A stretch of 64,000 nucleotides of DNA from Chryseobacterium jejuense (GTDB lineage: Bacteria; Bacteroidota; Bacteroidia; Flavobacteriales; Weeksellaceae). Numbering within the stretch: the first letter of the stretch is position 1; every line of letters starts with the position of its first letter. Shown piece by piece: positions 53,298 through 62,014 of this stretch. The position numbers and the translations under genes were made by a program. The stretch covers positions 620,001 to 684,000 of the forward strand of contig NZ_FNEG01000002.1 of NCBI RefSeq assembly GCF_900100075.1, written 5' to 3'. The notes beneath the pieces are model-generated. The model was not told the origin of the DNA, searched no databases, and saw nothing but the letters and a program-made list of their open reading frames with translations.

Positions 53298-53840
53298 ATG
53301 AACGAAATAGAAACAAAAAGAATAAGTAAATTTTTAAGCCTTATTTTGAGGCACCAACCCGAAACTATTGGCCTAAATCTGGATGAAAACGGATGGGCAG
53401 ATGTCGAAGAGCTGAGAACAAAATCAGCTAAAAAGAGAGTGCATTTTTCTCTGGAAGAATTAGATGAGGTGGTTGAAACCAATAATAAAAAGAGATTTGC
53501 CTTTAATGAAGATAAAACAAGGATCAGAGCCAGCCAGGGACATTCTATTGATATAGATTTAGCCTTGAAAGCTGTACAACCTCCGGATTTTTTATATCAT
53601 GGAACAGCGGAAGCCAATATTTCTTCCATTTTAGAAAAAGGAATTGAAAAAAGAACCCGCCAACATGTACACTTAAGTGCTGATAAAGAGACGGCTACAA
53701 AGGTTGGAATGAGACACGGAAAACCCATAATTCTGACCATCAGAACCGGAACAATGTATGAAGAAGGAGTTGCTTTCTATCAATCAGCCAACGGAGTATG
53801 GCTTACAGAGTTTGTAGACCCGAAATACATTTCAAAATAA
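53298..53840 (+). CDS. kptA: RNA 2'-phosphotransferase (KptA/Tpt1 family)
   Basis: A 180-residue Tpt1/KptA enzyme. It moves an internal RNA 2'-phosphate to NAD+, giving ADP-ribose 1'',2''-cyclic phosphate and nicotinamide. Domain order fits: an N-terminal winged-helix half (RISKFLSLILRHQPETIGL...GWADVEELR) and the C-terminal ADP-ribosyltransferase half (FLYHGTAEANISSILEKGI, HVHLSADKETA, GMRHGKP, VWLTEFVDPKYI). A 2'-phosphate arises after RNA ligation by certain tRNA ligases. The macro and phosphoesterase neighbours could process the product. Confidence 0.94.
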   Translation: MNEIETKRISKFLSLILRHQPETIGLNLDENGWADVEELRTKSAKKRVHFSLEELDEVVETNNKKRFAFNEDKTRIRASQGHSIDIDLALKAVQPPDFLYHGTAEANISSILEKGIEKRTRQHVHLSADKETATKVGMRHGKPIILTIRTGTMYEEGVAFYQSANGVWLTEFVDPKYISK

Positions 53841-53863
53841 TAAAACAGCAGTTGTTGAACTAA

Positions 53864-53898
53864 AAAAGCCATTATTTTAAAGATAATGGCTTATCTTT
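53864..53898 (+). terminator. Hairpin between kptA and the phosphoesterase gene
   Basis: A 10-bp stem (53866-53875 with 53883-53892) with a 7-base loop and a weak T-tract. It may lower rather than stop transcription into the next gene. Confidence 0.5.
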
Positions 53899-53917
53899 TC
53901 GCTAACTAAAACATGAA

Positions 53918-54664
53918 ATGAACAGAACATTAGTAATAGGAGATATTCACGGCGGATCTAAGGCATTGCAGCAGGTACTTGAAAGAGCTGAGGTTACCCC
54001 GAATGACAAATTAATTTTTCTTGGAGATTATGTAGACGGCTGGAGCGAATCTTTCCAGGTTATTAAGACTTTAATACAACTTTCCGAAAAACAGGATTGT
54101 ATTTTCATCAAAGGAAATCATGATGTTTGGTGTGAAGACTGGTTAGCCCGTGGAGAAGGACCAGGTGTATGGCTTTCCAACGGCGGGACAAGTACAGTAG
54201 ATAGTTATGAAAATCATTCACCGGAAGACCTGGAAATTCATCTTGAGTTTTTCCAACGTATGAAAAGTTATCACGTTGATGACCAGAATCGTTTGTTTAT
54301 TCATGCCGGATATTCTTCCATGCATGGCCCGGAAAAAGAAGTCTATTCCAGCAATTACCGTTGGGACAGAACCCTTTGGGAAACAGCAGTAGCAATGGAT
54401 AAAAAATTAGAAAAACACTCTATGCTCTATCCTAAAAGACTGCTTCTTTACAAGGAGATATTTATCGGGCATACTCCAACGCTGTATATTGGAAGTAAAA
54501 CCCCAACCAATAAAGCCAATATCTGGAATATGGATACCGGTGCAGCCTTTACCGGAGCCTTATCCATTATGGATATTGATACCAATGAATTTTGGCAAAG
54601 CGATTCGCTTCCCTCCTTATATCCTCATGAAAAAGGGAGAAATGGCGATATGCTGAATAAATAA
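53918..54664 (+). CDS. Metallophosphoesterase (Ser/Thr phosphatase-like)
   Basis: A 248-residue calcineurin-fold phosphoesterase. The dinuclear metal motifs are Asp9 and His11 (GDIHGG), Asp37 (GDYVDG), Asn67-His68 (GNHD), His in FIHAGY (near 128-133) and His in GHTPT. Such enzymes dephosphorylate proteins, diadenosine polyphosphates or cyclic phosphates. As the last gene after kptA it could act on ADP-ribose 1'',2''-cyclic phosphate or an RNA end, which is inference. A hairpin separates it from kptA. Confidence 0.87.
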   Translation: MNRTLVIGDIHGGSKALQQVLERAEVTPNDKLIFLGDYVDGWSESFQVIKTLIQLSEKQDCIFIKGNHDVWCEDWLARGEGPGVWLSNGGTSTVDSYENHSPEDLEIHLEFFQRMKSYHVDDQNRLFIHAGYSSMHGPEKEVYSSNYRWDRTLWETAVAMDKKLEKHSMLYPKRLLLYKEIFIGHTPTLYIGSKTPTNKANIWNMDTGAAFTGALSIMDIDTNEFWQSDSLPSLYPHEKGRNGDMLNK

Positions 54665-54680
54665 TATACAATATATACCA

Positions 54681-54778
54681 CTGTCATTGACTACGTCGAA
54701 TCTTCGATTTCTGACGAAGGAAGAATCTCAAGTGTGGCTTAGATTCTTCATTTCACTTCGTTACTTTTAGAATGACAG
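54681..54778. repeat. Imperfect inverted dispersed repeat
   Basis: CTGTCATT (54681-54688) and AATGACAG (54771-54778) bracket GAATCTTCGATTTC and CTTAGATTCTTCATTTCACTTCG segments. It is the kind of TGTCATT...AATGACA element dispersed in this group. It separates the ADP-ribose cluster from the next gene. Confidence 0.6.
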
Positions 54779-54849
54779 AGTTATTTCCTTTTTGTTTTCC
54801 GGTATTTTATATTCCTGAAACCAGTTATATTTGTAAAAAACTGTGTTCA

Positions 54850-55107
54850 ATGAATAAAAACATCTATGAATCATTAACCAATGAAGAGCTGATTAAAAAA
54901 AGAAATACACTCAAAGGAGTCTCTATCGGCTTCGGAGTTGTTTTTTTGTTGGGAATCATAGCTTTTATTGCGCTTCTATCCATAAAAGGAGCTAAGGGAT
55001 TTCCCTTTGTAGCATTTACTCCATTCATCGTAATGCCTGTAACAATGCTGCCTTTACTTATTAATCTTAAATTGGCGAATAAAGAAATCAAATCGAGAAA
55101 TCTGTGA
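54850..55107 (+). CDS. Small membrane protein of unknown function
   Basis: An 85-residue protein with a charged N-terminus (NIYESLTNEELIKKRNTLKG), two hydrophobic helices (about 24-44 and 52-72) and a basic tail. The frame is open from 54772, but that ATG lies within the dispersed repeat. The ATG at 54850, just before NKNIYES, is preferred. No family recognised with confidence. Short spacers separate it from the ADP-ribose cluster and the M14 gene; no operon link is evident. Confidence 0.65.
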   Translation: MNKNIYESLTNEELIKKRNTLKGVSIGFGVVFLLGIIAFIALLSIKGAKGFPFVAFTPFIVMPVTMLPLLINLKLANKEIKSRNL

Positions 55108-55215
55108 TCTGATTATGATTGAAAAGAAAGCAGAAAAAATAATGTATTGATCTCTATTTTGTTTTTTTGACAGGATCATATTGATTAATTTTAAATCCAG
55201 AAAATTACCTCAATA

Positions 55216-56940
55216 ATGAAACTGAAATACCTGCTGCTTGTTCTAAGTTCATCCCTGGTTTTTGCTCAAAAAACATTTCAGACCCCTTTTGAAAAAGGAA
55301 ATGGTAACCAAACTGTTACCTACGATGAAATGAATGCATATTATCAGGATTTAGCCCAGAATTTTAATACCATTCAATACCTTAAAAAAGGAGAAGATGA
55401 CAACGGAAAGCCCATTTATGTGGTGGTGTACAATCCTTTCCCTGAAAAGAATATTGAAAAACTGAGAAAAGATAAAGCCATTCTCTTTGTCAACAATGGA
55501 ATTCATCCGGGAGAACCAGACGGAATTGATGCTACCATGATGCTGATGAGAGATCTGGCAATCAGGAAGATTAAAACTCCACAGAACTTTATTATTGCTG
55601 CTATTTCTGCTTACAATGTCAGTGGAATGCTGAACAGGGGATCCCATTCCAGAGCCAACCAAAATGGTCCGGAACAGTACGGGTTCAGAGGAAATGCAAG
55701 GAATTATGATCTCAATAGAGATTTTATTAAAGCAGATTCTAAAAATGCAAGAAGCTTTCAGGAAATCTATCAATGGCTGAAACCCGATGTCTTTATTGAT
55801 AACCACGTCAGTAATGGAGCCGATTATCAATATACTTTCACCTATATTTCAACCTTTAAAGAACGTTTAGGAAATGTCCTTGGAGCTTACTTTTACAATG
55901 ATTATCAGGCTAAAAACCTTAATGATATGAAGAAATTAGGCTATGAAAGTACTCCTTACGTCAATATTCACGGTGATGTTCCTGAAGTGGGTTTTGCCTC
56001 ATTCGAAGACTCTCCGCGATATTCCACAGGCTATACCACTTTGTTCAATTCTTTGGGAACCGTTCCTGAAACCCACATGCTGAAGCCTTATGATAAAAGA
56101 GTAGATGCCACTTACAAGTATATGTTGGTGAATCTGCAAAATCTGGATAAAGACTACCAGAAAATAAAACAGCTTCGTATAGAAAACCTTAAGCAATACC
56201 AGGCTGGGAAATCATACGGAATCCGATGGAAAATAGATTCTACCAAGTATACAACCATGGATTTTAAAGGGTATGAAGGTCAATACAAACCTAGCGAAAT
56301 TTCTGGAAAACCAAGGCTGTATTACGACAGAAACAAGCCATTTACAAAGAACATAAAACTTTTTAACACAGCAGTTCCTACAGGATATATCAGCATTCCT
56401 AAATACTATGTAATCCCACAGTCGCAGTACAGAGTTCTTGAAGAATTTAAAAGAAACGGAATTCAGATGAAACTGATTCAGAAGGATAGCACTATTGCTG
56501 TAGAATCCTACAAGATCAAAGACTTTAAAACCGTAAAAAATCCTTACGAAGGACATTATCTGCATTATGAAACCGTTGTTGAGCCATCCAAAAAAGATCG
56601 TGTATTTATGGCAGGAGACTATATTGTTTCTACCAACCAATCTGGAGTTAAATATATTATAGAAACCCTTGAACCTGAAGCATTAGACTCTTTCTTTAAT
56701 TGGAATTTCTTTGATGGAATTCTGGCTCAGAAAGAATATTATTCAGCCTATATTTTTGAAGATACTGCAGCTGAATTGTTGAAAACAAATCAAAAATTAA
56801 AGGATGCTTTTGAAGCAGCCAAAAAATCAGATAAAAAACTATTTGAAGATGGTGAAGCTCAACTGGATTGGGTGTATAAACATTCCCCTTACTTTGAAGA
56901 AACAACTTTCAGACAATATCCAGTGTTTAGAGTGCTGTAA
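55216..56940 (+). CDS. M14-family zinc carboxypeptidase-like exported metallopeptidase
   Basis: A 574-residue protein with a signal peptide (about 1-17, SSSLVFAQ) and an M14 peptidase domain. Zinc ligands are His97 and Glu100 (HPGEPDG) and His197 (IDNHVSNG); the substrate-binding Arg lies in the RNYDLNRDF region (near 173). After the catalytic domain (to about 310) a long C-terminal part without a known name continues to residue 574. The family removes C-terminal residues from peptides; here probably nutritional in the periplasm or outside the cell. It is monocistronic with a strong terminator. Confidence 0.88.
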   Translation: MKLKYLLLVLSSSLVFAQKTFQTPFEKGNGNQTVTYDEMNAYYQDLAQNFNTIQYLKKGEDDNGKPIYVVVYNPFPEKNIEKLRKDKAILFVNNGIHPGEPDGIDATMMLMRDLAIRKIKTPQNFIIAAISAYNVSGMLNRGSHSRANQNGPEQYGFRGNARNYDLNRDFIKADSKNARSFQEIYQWLKPDVFIDNHVSNGADYQYTFTYISTFKERLGNVLGAYFYNDYQAKNLNDMKKLGYESTPYVNIHGDVPEVGFASFEDSPRYSTGYTTLFNSLGTVPETHMLKPYDKRVDATYKYMLVNLQNLDKDYQKIKQLRIENLKQYQAGKSYGIRWKIDSTKYTTMDFKGYEGQYKPSEISGKPRLYYDRNKPFTKNIKLFNTAVPTGYISIPKYYVIPQSQYRVLEEFKRNGIQMKLIQKDSTIAVESYKIKDFKTVKNPYEGHYLHYETVVEPSKKDRVFMAGDYIVSTNQSGVKYIIETLEPEALDSFFNWNFFDGILAQKEYYSAYIFEDTAAELLKTNQKLKDAFEAAKKSDKKLFEDGEAQLDWVYKHSPYFEETTFRQYPVFRVL

Positions 56941-56963
56941 ATTATTGATTATGAATTAATAAA

Positions 56964-57000
56964 ATAAAAAAGACGTTTCAATGAAACGTCTTTTTTATTT
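56964..57000. terminator. Bidirectional terminator between the M14 and cupin-like genes
   Basis: A 14-bp stem (56966-56980 with 56982-56995) with a very short loop and A/T-runs on both sides. Confidence 0.85.
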
Positions 57001-57880
57001 ATCTTGGTAAGCCTCTTTTTAAAGCTATTTCTGCTCTTTTAACAGCCATTTTCTCTTTCCAGTCCATGTATTTCTTTTTGAAACTCGACTTCATAATGTC
57101 ATCAAATTTACGCTGTACTGTAAGATTCCATAACGAATGTGCTTTTACTGCCCATGATTTATCCCAGGCTCTTAAAGAGATAGAGAAAGAACCATCAAGG
57201 TATTTCATCCAGTGCCACCATCCTGTAGGCATAAATAGTGTATCACCATGTTCAAGGAAACATTCAATACCCTCTACACCATCCAATGCCGGGAATTTTG
57301 TAAAATCAGGATTCTCAATATCATAATCCTCCAAAGCATAGGTTGCATAAGGAATCTGGTATAATCTTTCTCTCCATTTATAATCAAAAAGAAGGACATG
57401 TTTTCTTCCATTGAAATGGGTGTGGAAAATATGCGCCATATCTATATCAAAATGAAGGAAAGTTACGGAGCCCTTTCCACCGAAGAACATATTAGGATAT
57501 TTATCAAGGAAACCTCCCATGAGTTCTTTAGGAGAAATATAATCTTCCAGAAGTTTCGGAGCATATTTTATAGGGTCGAAAAGGAAAATTCTAAGATCAG
57601 TAGGCTCTCTCTGTATAAGATCTATATAATCACCGAATTTCATTTGGGCTGCAGAAGCATTGATGGGAGCAGAAGGATCTGCCTTTGAGCTGTCGTATAA
57701 CGGGACCTCCACATCTCCAACAACCTCCTTCATATACTCCATCGTCCATTTTTGGTAAGCAGGCCACTTTTTTGCCATATTTTTGATGACAACGGGCCTT
57801 CTTGGCTTTAGGTATTTTTCGAAGAATTCCTCTTTAGAAATATCATCTACAATATCTATAGGCTTTAAATTAATTCCCAT
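56999..57880 (-). CDS. Cupin-like/JmjC-type dioxygenase
   Basis: A 293-residue cytosolic protein of the cupin_8/FIH-like class. It starts with KPRRPVVIKNMAKKWPAYQKWTMEYM, then carries the Fe(II) site: His and Asp in FLHFDIDMAH (about 151-160) and a distal His in LFMPTGWWHWM (about 222-232). Known members hydroxylate proteins or tRNA. The last about 40 residues are basic and helical. Substrate unknown. Homologues are widespread in Flavobacteriia. Confidence 0.85.
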   Translation of the reverse strand: MGINLKPIDIVDDISKEEFFEKYLKPRRPVVIKNMAKKWPAYQKWTMEYMKEVVGDVEVPLYDSSKADPSAPINASAAQMKFGDYIDLIQREPTDLRIFLFDPIKYAPKLLEDYISPKELMGGFLDKYPNMFFGGKGSVTFLHFDIDMAHIFHTHFNGRKHVLLFDYKWRERLYQIPYATYALEDYDIENPDFTKFPALDGVEGIECFLEHGDTLFMPTGWWHWMKYLDGSFSISLRAWDKSWAVKAHSLWNLTVQRKFDDIMKSSFKKKYMDWKEKMAVKRAEIALKRGLPR

Positions 57881-58545
57881 TTTGTAAATTTTATGTTACA
57901 AAATTATTAAATAAATATTTATCAGCCAGCTTTTAATTTTTTTTTAATATATAATCCAATTTATTTTTAATTATTTAGTCTAAATAAAAATATTAACATT
58001 TGCAATTTTTTATCCAATTTTCCATTTTTTTAGCAATTTGAAAAAAAAATACCCTGTAATAGAATCACAGGGCAAAAACACAAAATAGATGAATAAAAAT
58101 CCATTCTGATACGAAGGTATTATTTTTATTTCACAGGATTTTTTTAGAAAAAGTGGATAAATTAAAGAATTAGAAGAAGTTATATTATTTTAATTCAATA
58201 TTTGGGGAGATATTTTTAATTTTTATTTTTAAAAATTTTGGTCTTTAGAATTTTTTTTATTTAGAATAAATGTTTGATTTTTTAACATTTAAATCCAATT
58301 TACTGAATAACAGGTGGTTAAATTTATAATTATTCATTAATTGGTGATTTGTAATGTCGTCTGTTTACATTTTTTGGTTCTTTCCATCAAGTAGGAATAC
58401 TTTTTTTCTGCTGCTATAATTTTTTCTTTCTGAAAAGGCAAATAATAACTATTTTTATAGTTATATAATTTAACCTTTTAATCAAAAATATATCTTTAAA
58501 GAAAGTGTAACGAAAAACTACAATGATTAACTAATTATTCAAATA
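57881..58545. other. AT-rich spacer upstream of the outer-membrane protein gene
   Basis: 665 bases without a credible ORF. The only structured part is a short hairpin CCCTGT/ACAGGG (58052-58072); on the minus strand it is followed by a T-run, so it may end a minus-strand transcript that I cannot identify. The plus-strand promoter of the next gene should be near 58440-58500. Confidence 0.4.
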
Positions 58546-61260
58546 ATGAATATGAAAAAAAATATTTCCTTTTTTTTGATGCTCTTTATGGTGGTATTCA
58601 CCTTTGCTCAGAAAACAATTTCCGGAAAAATTACAGATAATGATGGGGTGGCTATACCTAGTGCAAGTGTAACCATTGAAGAACCCGGTAAAGATGCTAT
58701 TCTTGCCTACGGAATCACCAATTCTAAAGGAGAATACAAGGTAACTTTTACCTCTCCGGAATCTAATGTAGATCTTAAAGTAAAAGCTTTCAATCAGAAA
58801 CCCCTTACAAAACAAATCAGTAACAGCGATCAGACTTTAAATTTTAAAATGCAGTCTGAAGCCACAGAAATTAAGGAAGTACAGCTGAAGACCAAAATGA
58901 TCACCGCAAGAGGAGACACTATTTCCTATGATCTTAAGGCATTCAACAGTAAAAACGACAGAACGCTGGCTGATGTAATGAAAAAGATTCCTGGCATAGA
59001 AGTTAGTACAGATGGAACCATCAAGTATCAGGGAAATGCGATCAATAAATTCTACGTGAATGGTAAAGACCTTATGGAAGGCGGCTATGGAACAATCAAT
59101 AACTCGCTGCCAAAAGATGCTGTACAGAAAGTAGAAGTTCTGGAAAACCACCAGCCGGTAAAAATTCTTCAGGATAAAGTGCCTTCAGATCAGGCGGCAA
59201 TCAATATTAAGCTAAAAAATTCTGTAACGATGACCGGTCGTGGAGAAGTGGGGGCAGGCTTGGGTGAACAGTTGCTTTGGAATGTAAAACTAACCCCTAT
59301 GTTTTTCGGACAGAAAAGCCAGTGGGTTGTTAATTACAAAGCCAATAATGTGGGAGAACAAGTGGAAAATGAAGGGAATATACTTGCTTTCGGAAGTGGA
59401 TGGGAAGGAAGAAGAATTAATGCAGGACAAAACTCTTGGCTGAATGTAGAAAATGCAAATACTCCTAATCTTCCTGTAAGAAGATATTTAATGAATAATG
59501 TACACTATTTGTCAGCTAACTATCTGGTTAATATTGATAAAAAGAAAGAGTGGGAATTAAAAGCCAGTGCTAACTATACCAATAATTCTGTAGAAAGAGA
59601 AAGCCACAGTGAGACGGATTATCTGGTGAACGGGCAGGCGGGACCTAGAGTAACTCAGGATATTTTTAATAATTTTTATACAGATAAATTAAAAGGAGAA
59701 TTAATTTTCACCAAAAATGCTAAAAAAGGATTCTTTAAAAATACAACAAGCTTTTCTCAGTATTGGAATGCAGACAGGGCAATAACAAACAGAATCAGTA
59801 CATCAGCAAGTACAAACAGCAGAAATGGAGCAGAAGCGTTGGAGTCTCCAACTTCATCGTTTCAAAACTCATTGAGTACCATTATTCCATGGAAAGAGAA
59901 AATGGTTAATGTAAAATCTTATCTGAACTATCAGACAGATAGGCAGACATTAGATATCGCTCCTGCATCATACCTGGAAATACCAGGCTTCACACCAGGG
60001 GCTAATGCTGAATCTGTAAGACAGAATTTCAGATTAAAAACATTTGAAGCCAATCATTCTGCTAACCTTGGCTTTTCTGCAAAAGGATGGACATTTACAC
60101 CAGAAGTAGGATTTAACTTTAAATCTACAACACTTAACTCCAGTCTTACCAACCTTCAAAATGGTGATTATTTTGGATATGGAGATAAATACAATAACGA
60201 TCTTACCTATTCTACAGCGACACCATATGGAAGCTTAGGAGTAAATTATAAGGGTGAATCATGGATGCTTTTTGCGAACTTTCCCGTAAACTCAAACAAT
60301 ATCAAAGCAGATGACCCTTTGAGAAATGTATCAAAATCATCGAATAAAGTTACTTTTGAACCCAATTTATTTGTCCAGTACTCTTTTGCTTCATTTTGGA
60401 AAGCATCGGTTACTGGGAATATCAACAATAATTTTGGAGAGATCAATTCGGCTTATTCAGGATATATGATGACTTCTCCGAACGGGATAAGCGTGATGGA
60501 CTCTAATAATCCGATTCCTCAGAATAACTCAAAAACAGCAGGCTCAAGAATAGAGTATAGAAACCCATTGAATAATTTATTTTTTAATATCAATTACTCA
60601 ATAGGGGATACCAAGAGAAATCTTGTTGCAGCTCCTATATTGGATCCTGTAACCGGATTTACCCTAATTCAGTATAAAGAGCTTGAAAATCACTCCAAGA
60701 CCAATAGGTTCAGTGCAGAGGTAGGAAAATATTTTCCAAAGTTTAAAACGAATGCTTCTGTAAGCTACAGTAATGCTTTAACAAAGTCTGACGCATTTCT
60801 TGGAGATACGCCTTACTTAAGCAAAAACAATGCTCAGAACTATGGATTCAAACTGAACAATACTTACTTCAGCTGGATGAGTCTGGATTATACCCTGAGT
60901 TTTTCCAGAACTAAGCAGGATAATATTGGCCTTTCTGGAAGATTAGGAACGAATACCGGATTTAATCATAACCTGGCAACTTTCTTCTATCCGATAGAAA
61001 ACCATACCATCGGATTCAATTGGGACCAGATTAATACAAGTGATGGAACCAGAAACTATAACAATGCCTTTTTTGACCTTTCCTATCAGTTCTCATGGGC
61101 GAAAAAGAAAATTGATTTTGAGCTTAAATGGATGAATGTTGGAAACCGAAAAGTTTTTGAAACTTATAGCATTAACGACAGAACCAACAGTACCACTTAT
61201 TCAAAAATTCAGCTCCGCCCTAGCCAAGTGATGCTTACTGTAAAGTTCAATTTTAAATAA
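58546..61260 (+). CDS. Outer-membrane beta-barrel (TonB-receptor-like) protein with CarboxypepD-regulatory domain
   Basis: A 904-residue outer-membrane protein. Signal peptide about 1-22 (LFMVVFTFAQ); residues about 24-100 form a CarboxypepD-regulatory/transthyretin-like domain (ISGKITDNDGVAIPSASVTIEEPGKDAILAYGITNSKGEY). A plug-like segment follows (LADVMKKIPGIEVSTDGTIKYQGNAINKFYVNGKDLM). The remaining about 650 residues alternate strands and turns and end with LTVKFNFK, a typical barrel terminus. It probably imports or binds a ligand with TonB, but no SusD partner is adjacent. A GLPGLI protein gene lies nearby in the same direction. Confidence 0.88.
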   Translation: MNMKKNISFFLMLFMVVFTFAQKTISGKITDNDGVAIPSASVTIEEPGKDAILAYGITNSKGEYKVTFTSPESNVDLKVKAFNQKPLTKQISNSDQTLNFKMQSEATEIKEVQLKTKMITARGDTISYDLKAFNSKNDRTLADVMKKIPGIEVSTDGTIKYQGNAINKFYVNGKDLMEGGYGTINNSLPKDAVQKVEVLENHQPVKILQDKVPSDQAAINIKLKNSVTMTGRGEVGAGLGEQLLWNVKLTPMFFGQKSQWVVNYKANNVGEQVENEGNILAFGSGWEGRRINAGQNSWLNVENANTPNLPVRRYLMNNVHYLSANYLVNIDKKKEWELKASANYTNNSVERESHSETDYLVNGQAGPRVTQDIFNNFYTDKLKGELIFTKNAKKGFFKNTTSFSQYWNADRAITNRISTSASTNSRNGAEALESPTSSFQNSLSTIIPWKEKMVNVKSYLNYQTDRQTLDIAPASYLEIPGFTPGANAESVRQNFRLKTFEANHSANLGFSAKGWTFTPEVGFNFKSTTLNSSLTNLQNGDYFGYGDKYNNDLTYSTATPYGSLGVNYKGESWMLFANFPVNSNNIKADDPLRNVSKSSNKVTFEPNLFVQYSFASFWKASVTGNINNNFGEINSAYSGYMMTSPNGISVMDSNNPIPQNNSKTAGSRIEYRNPLNNLFFNINYSIGDTKRNLVAAPILDPVTGFTLIQYKELENHSKTNRFSAEVGKYFPKFKTNASVSYSNALTKSDAFLGDTPYLSKNNAQNYGFKLNNTYFSWMSLDYTLSFSRTKQDNIGLSGRLGTNTGFNHNLATFFYPIENHTIGFNWDQINTSDGTRNYNNAFFDLSYQFSWAKKKIDFELKWMNVGNRKVFETYSINDRTNSTTYSKIQLRPSQVMLTVKFNFK

Positions 61261-61261
61261 A

Positions 61262-61296
61262 ATAAAAACCAATCCGAAAGGATTGGTTTTTTGTTG
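61262..61296. terminator. Bidirectional terminator after the barrel gene
   Basis: An 11-bp stem (61265-61275 with 61280-61290) with flanking A/T-runs, shared with the convergent DinB gene. Confidence 0.85.
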
Positions 61297-61313
61297 AGAT
61301 ATATAGCGATTAA

Positions 61314-61811
61314 TTAAAAAGCCTGATGATCGGCAGAAGGGCCATAACTTCCCGGTAAAGGAATATCATTGATTCTGTAATAAACTCCCAATTGAGCTCT
61401 GTGATGCGTAATTTGGTTTAAAGCATGACGAATGGATTCATATTTAGACCATTTTGCAAGCTCTTCCCCATTATTTTTCAATGCCCAGCTTGCAGTAAGA
61501 TCGTTCTCATTAGCATTTTCAAGAGCTGCCTTCCCTGATTTGAAATTCTGATCAAGAGTTTGAAGAAGATCTTCTCTTGTAGAAAGCTGCTTAGGTTGAT
61601 AATCTCCACTGCCAAAATCAAGTTCTGAAGTGGTGAGCATAGTGTTCGGCCATTCAAAAATTTCAGCAATATGAGTGGCAAGAGGTAACATTTTCATGCT
61701 TTTTTCATGGGGAGCATAGTCGTTTTTTTCGTCAGGATAAGTTTCAAAGAATTTTCTGGTCGTCTGGTATTCAGCTTCCAGCTCATTTTTAAATTGTGAT
61801 AAAGTATCCAT
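61314..61811 (-). CDS. DinB-family protein
   Basis: A 165-residue four-helix-bundle protein. Metal ligands of the DinB/YfiT fold are visible: a His in LATHIAEIF (near 47) and the HH pair in QITHHRAQLGVYYR (near 143-144). Family members include bacillithiol or mycothiol transferases and proteins of unknown function; the substrate here cannot be inferred. The end GSYGPSADHQAF is conserved in this subgroup. Monocistronic. Confidence 0.88.
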   Translation of the reverse strand: MDTLSQFKNELEAEYQTTRKFFETYPDEKNDYAPHEKSMKMLPLATHIAEIFEWPNTMLTTSELDFGSGDYQPKQLSTREDLLQTLDQNFKSGKAALENANENDLTASWALKNNGEELAKWSKYESIRHALNQITHHRAQLGVYYRINDIPLPGSYGPSADHQAF

Positions 61812-62014
61812 AATATTTTGTTTTTGAGATGATTAAAGTTAAACCTTTTACTGCTGAAAATGTTTTAAGAGAATCATAATTTTTTCATACAAATAGTTAT
61901 TGTCCTGTCAATATTACCTTCCTGACTTCATCTTCGTGCTTCTATCTTAAAAAAAAATGAAGAAAAACTGTAACAAATTTTCAAAAGGGAGTACTAATTA
62001 ATAAAACTTGAGAA

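Noticed and set aside
45204-54664. Phage defence island or toxin-antitoxin (DarT-DarG) reading of the cluster
   Set aside because: The macro and NADAR genes resemble antitoxin parts, but no DarT (DUF4433) toxin, restriction, CRISPR or phage genes are present, so I report it as an ADP-ribose system without calling it defence.
54772-54849. 26-codon extension of the small membrane protein gene
   Set aside because: Its ATG lies in a dispersed repeat and the extra residues do not look conserved.
55351-55830. 159-codon minus-strand frame opposite the M14 gene
   Set aside because: Complement of a clearly coding, motif-bearing gene; residue pattern is that of a shadow frame.
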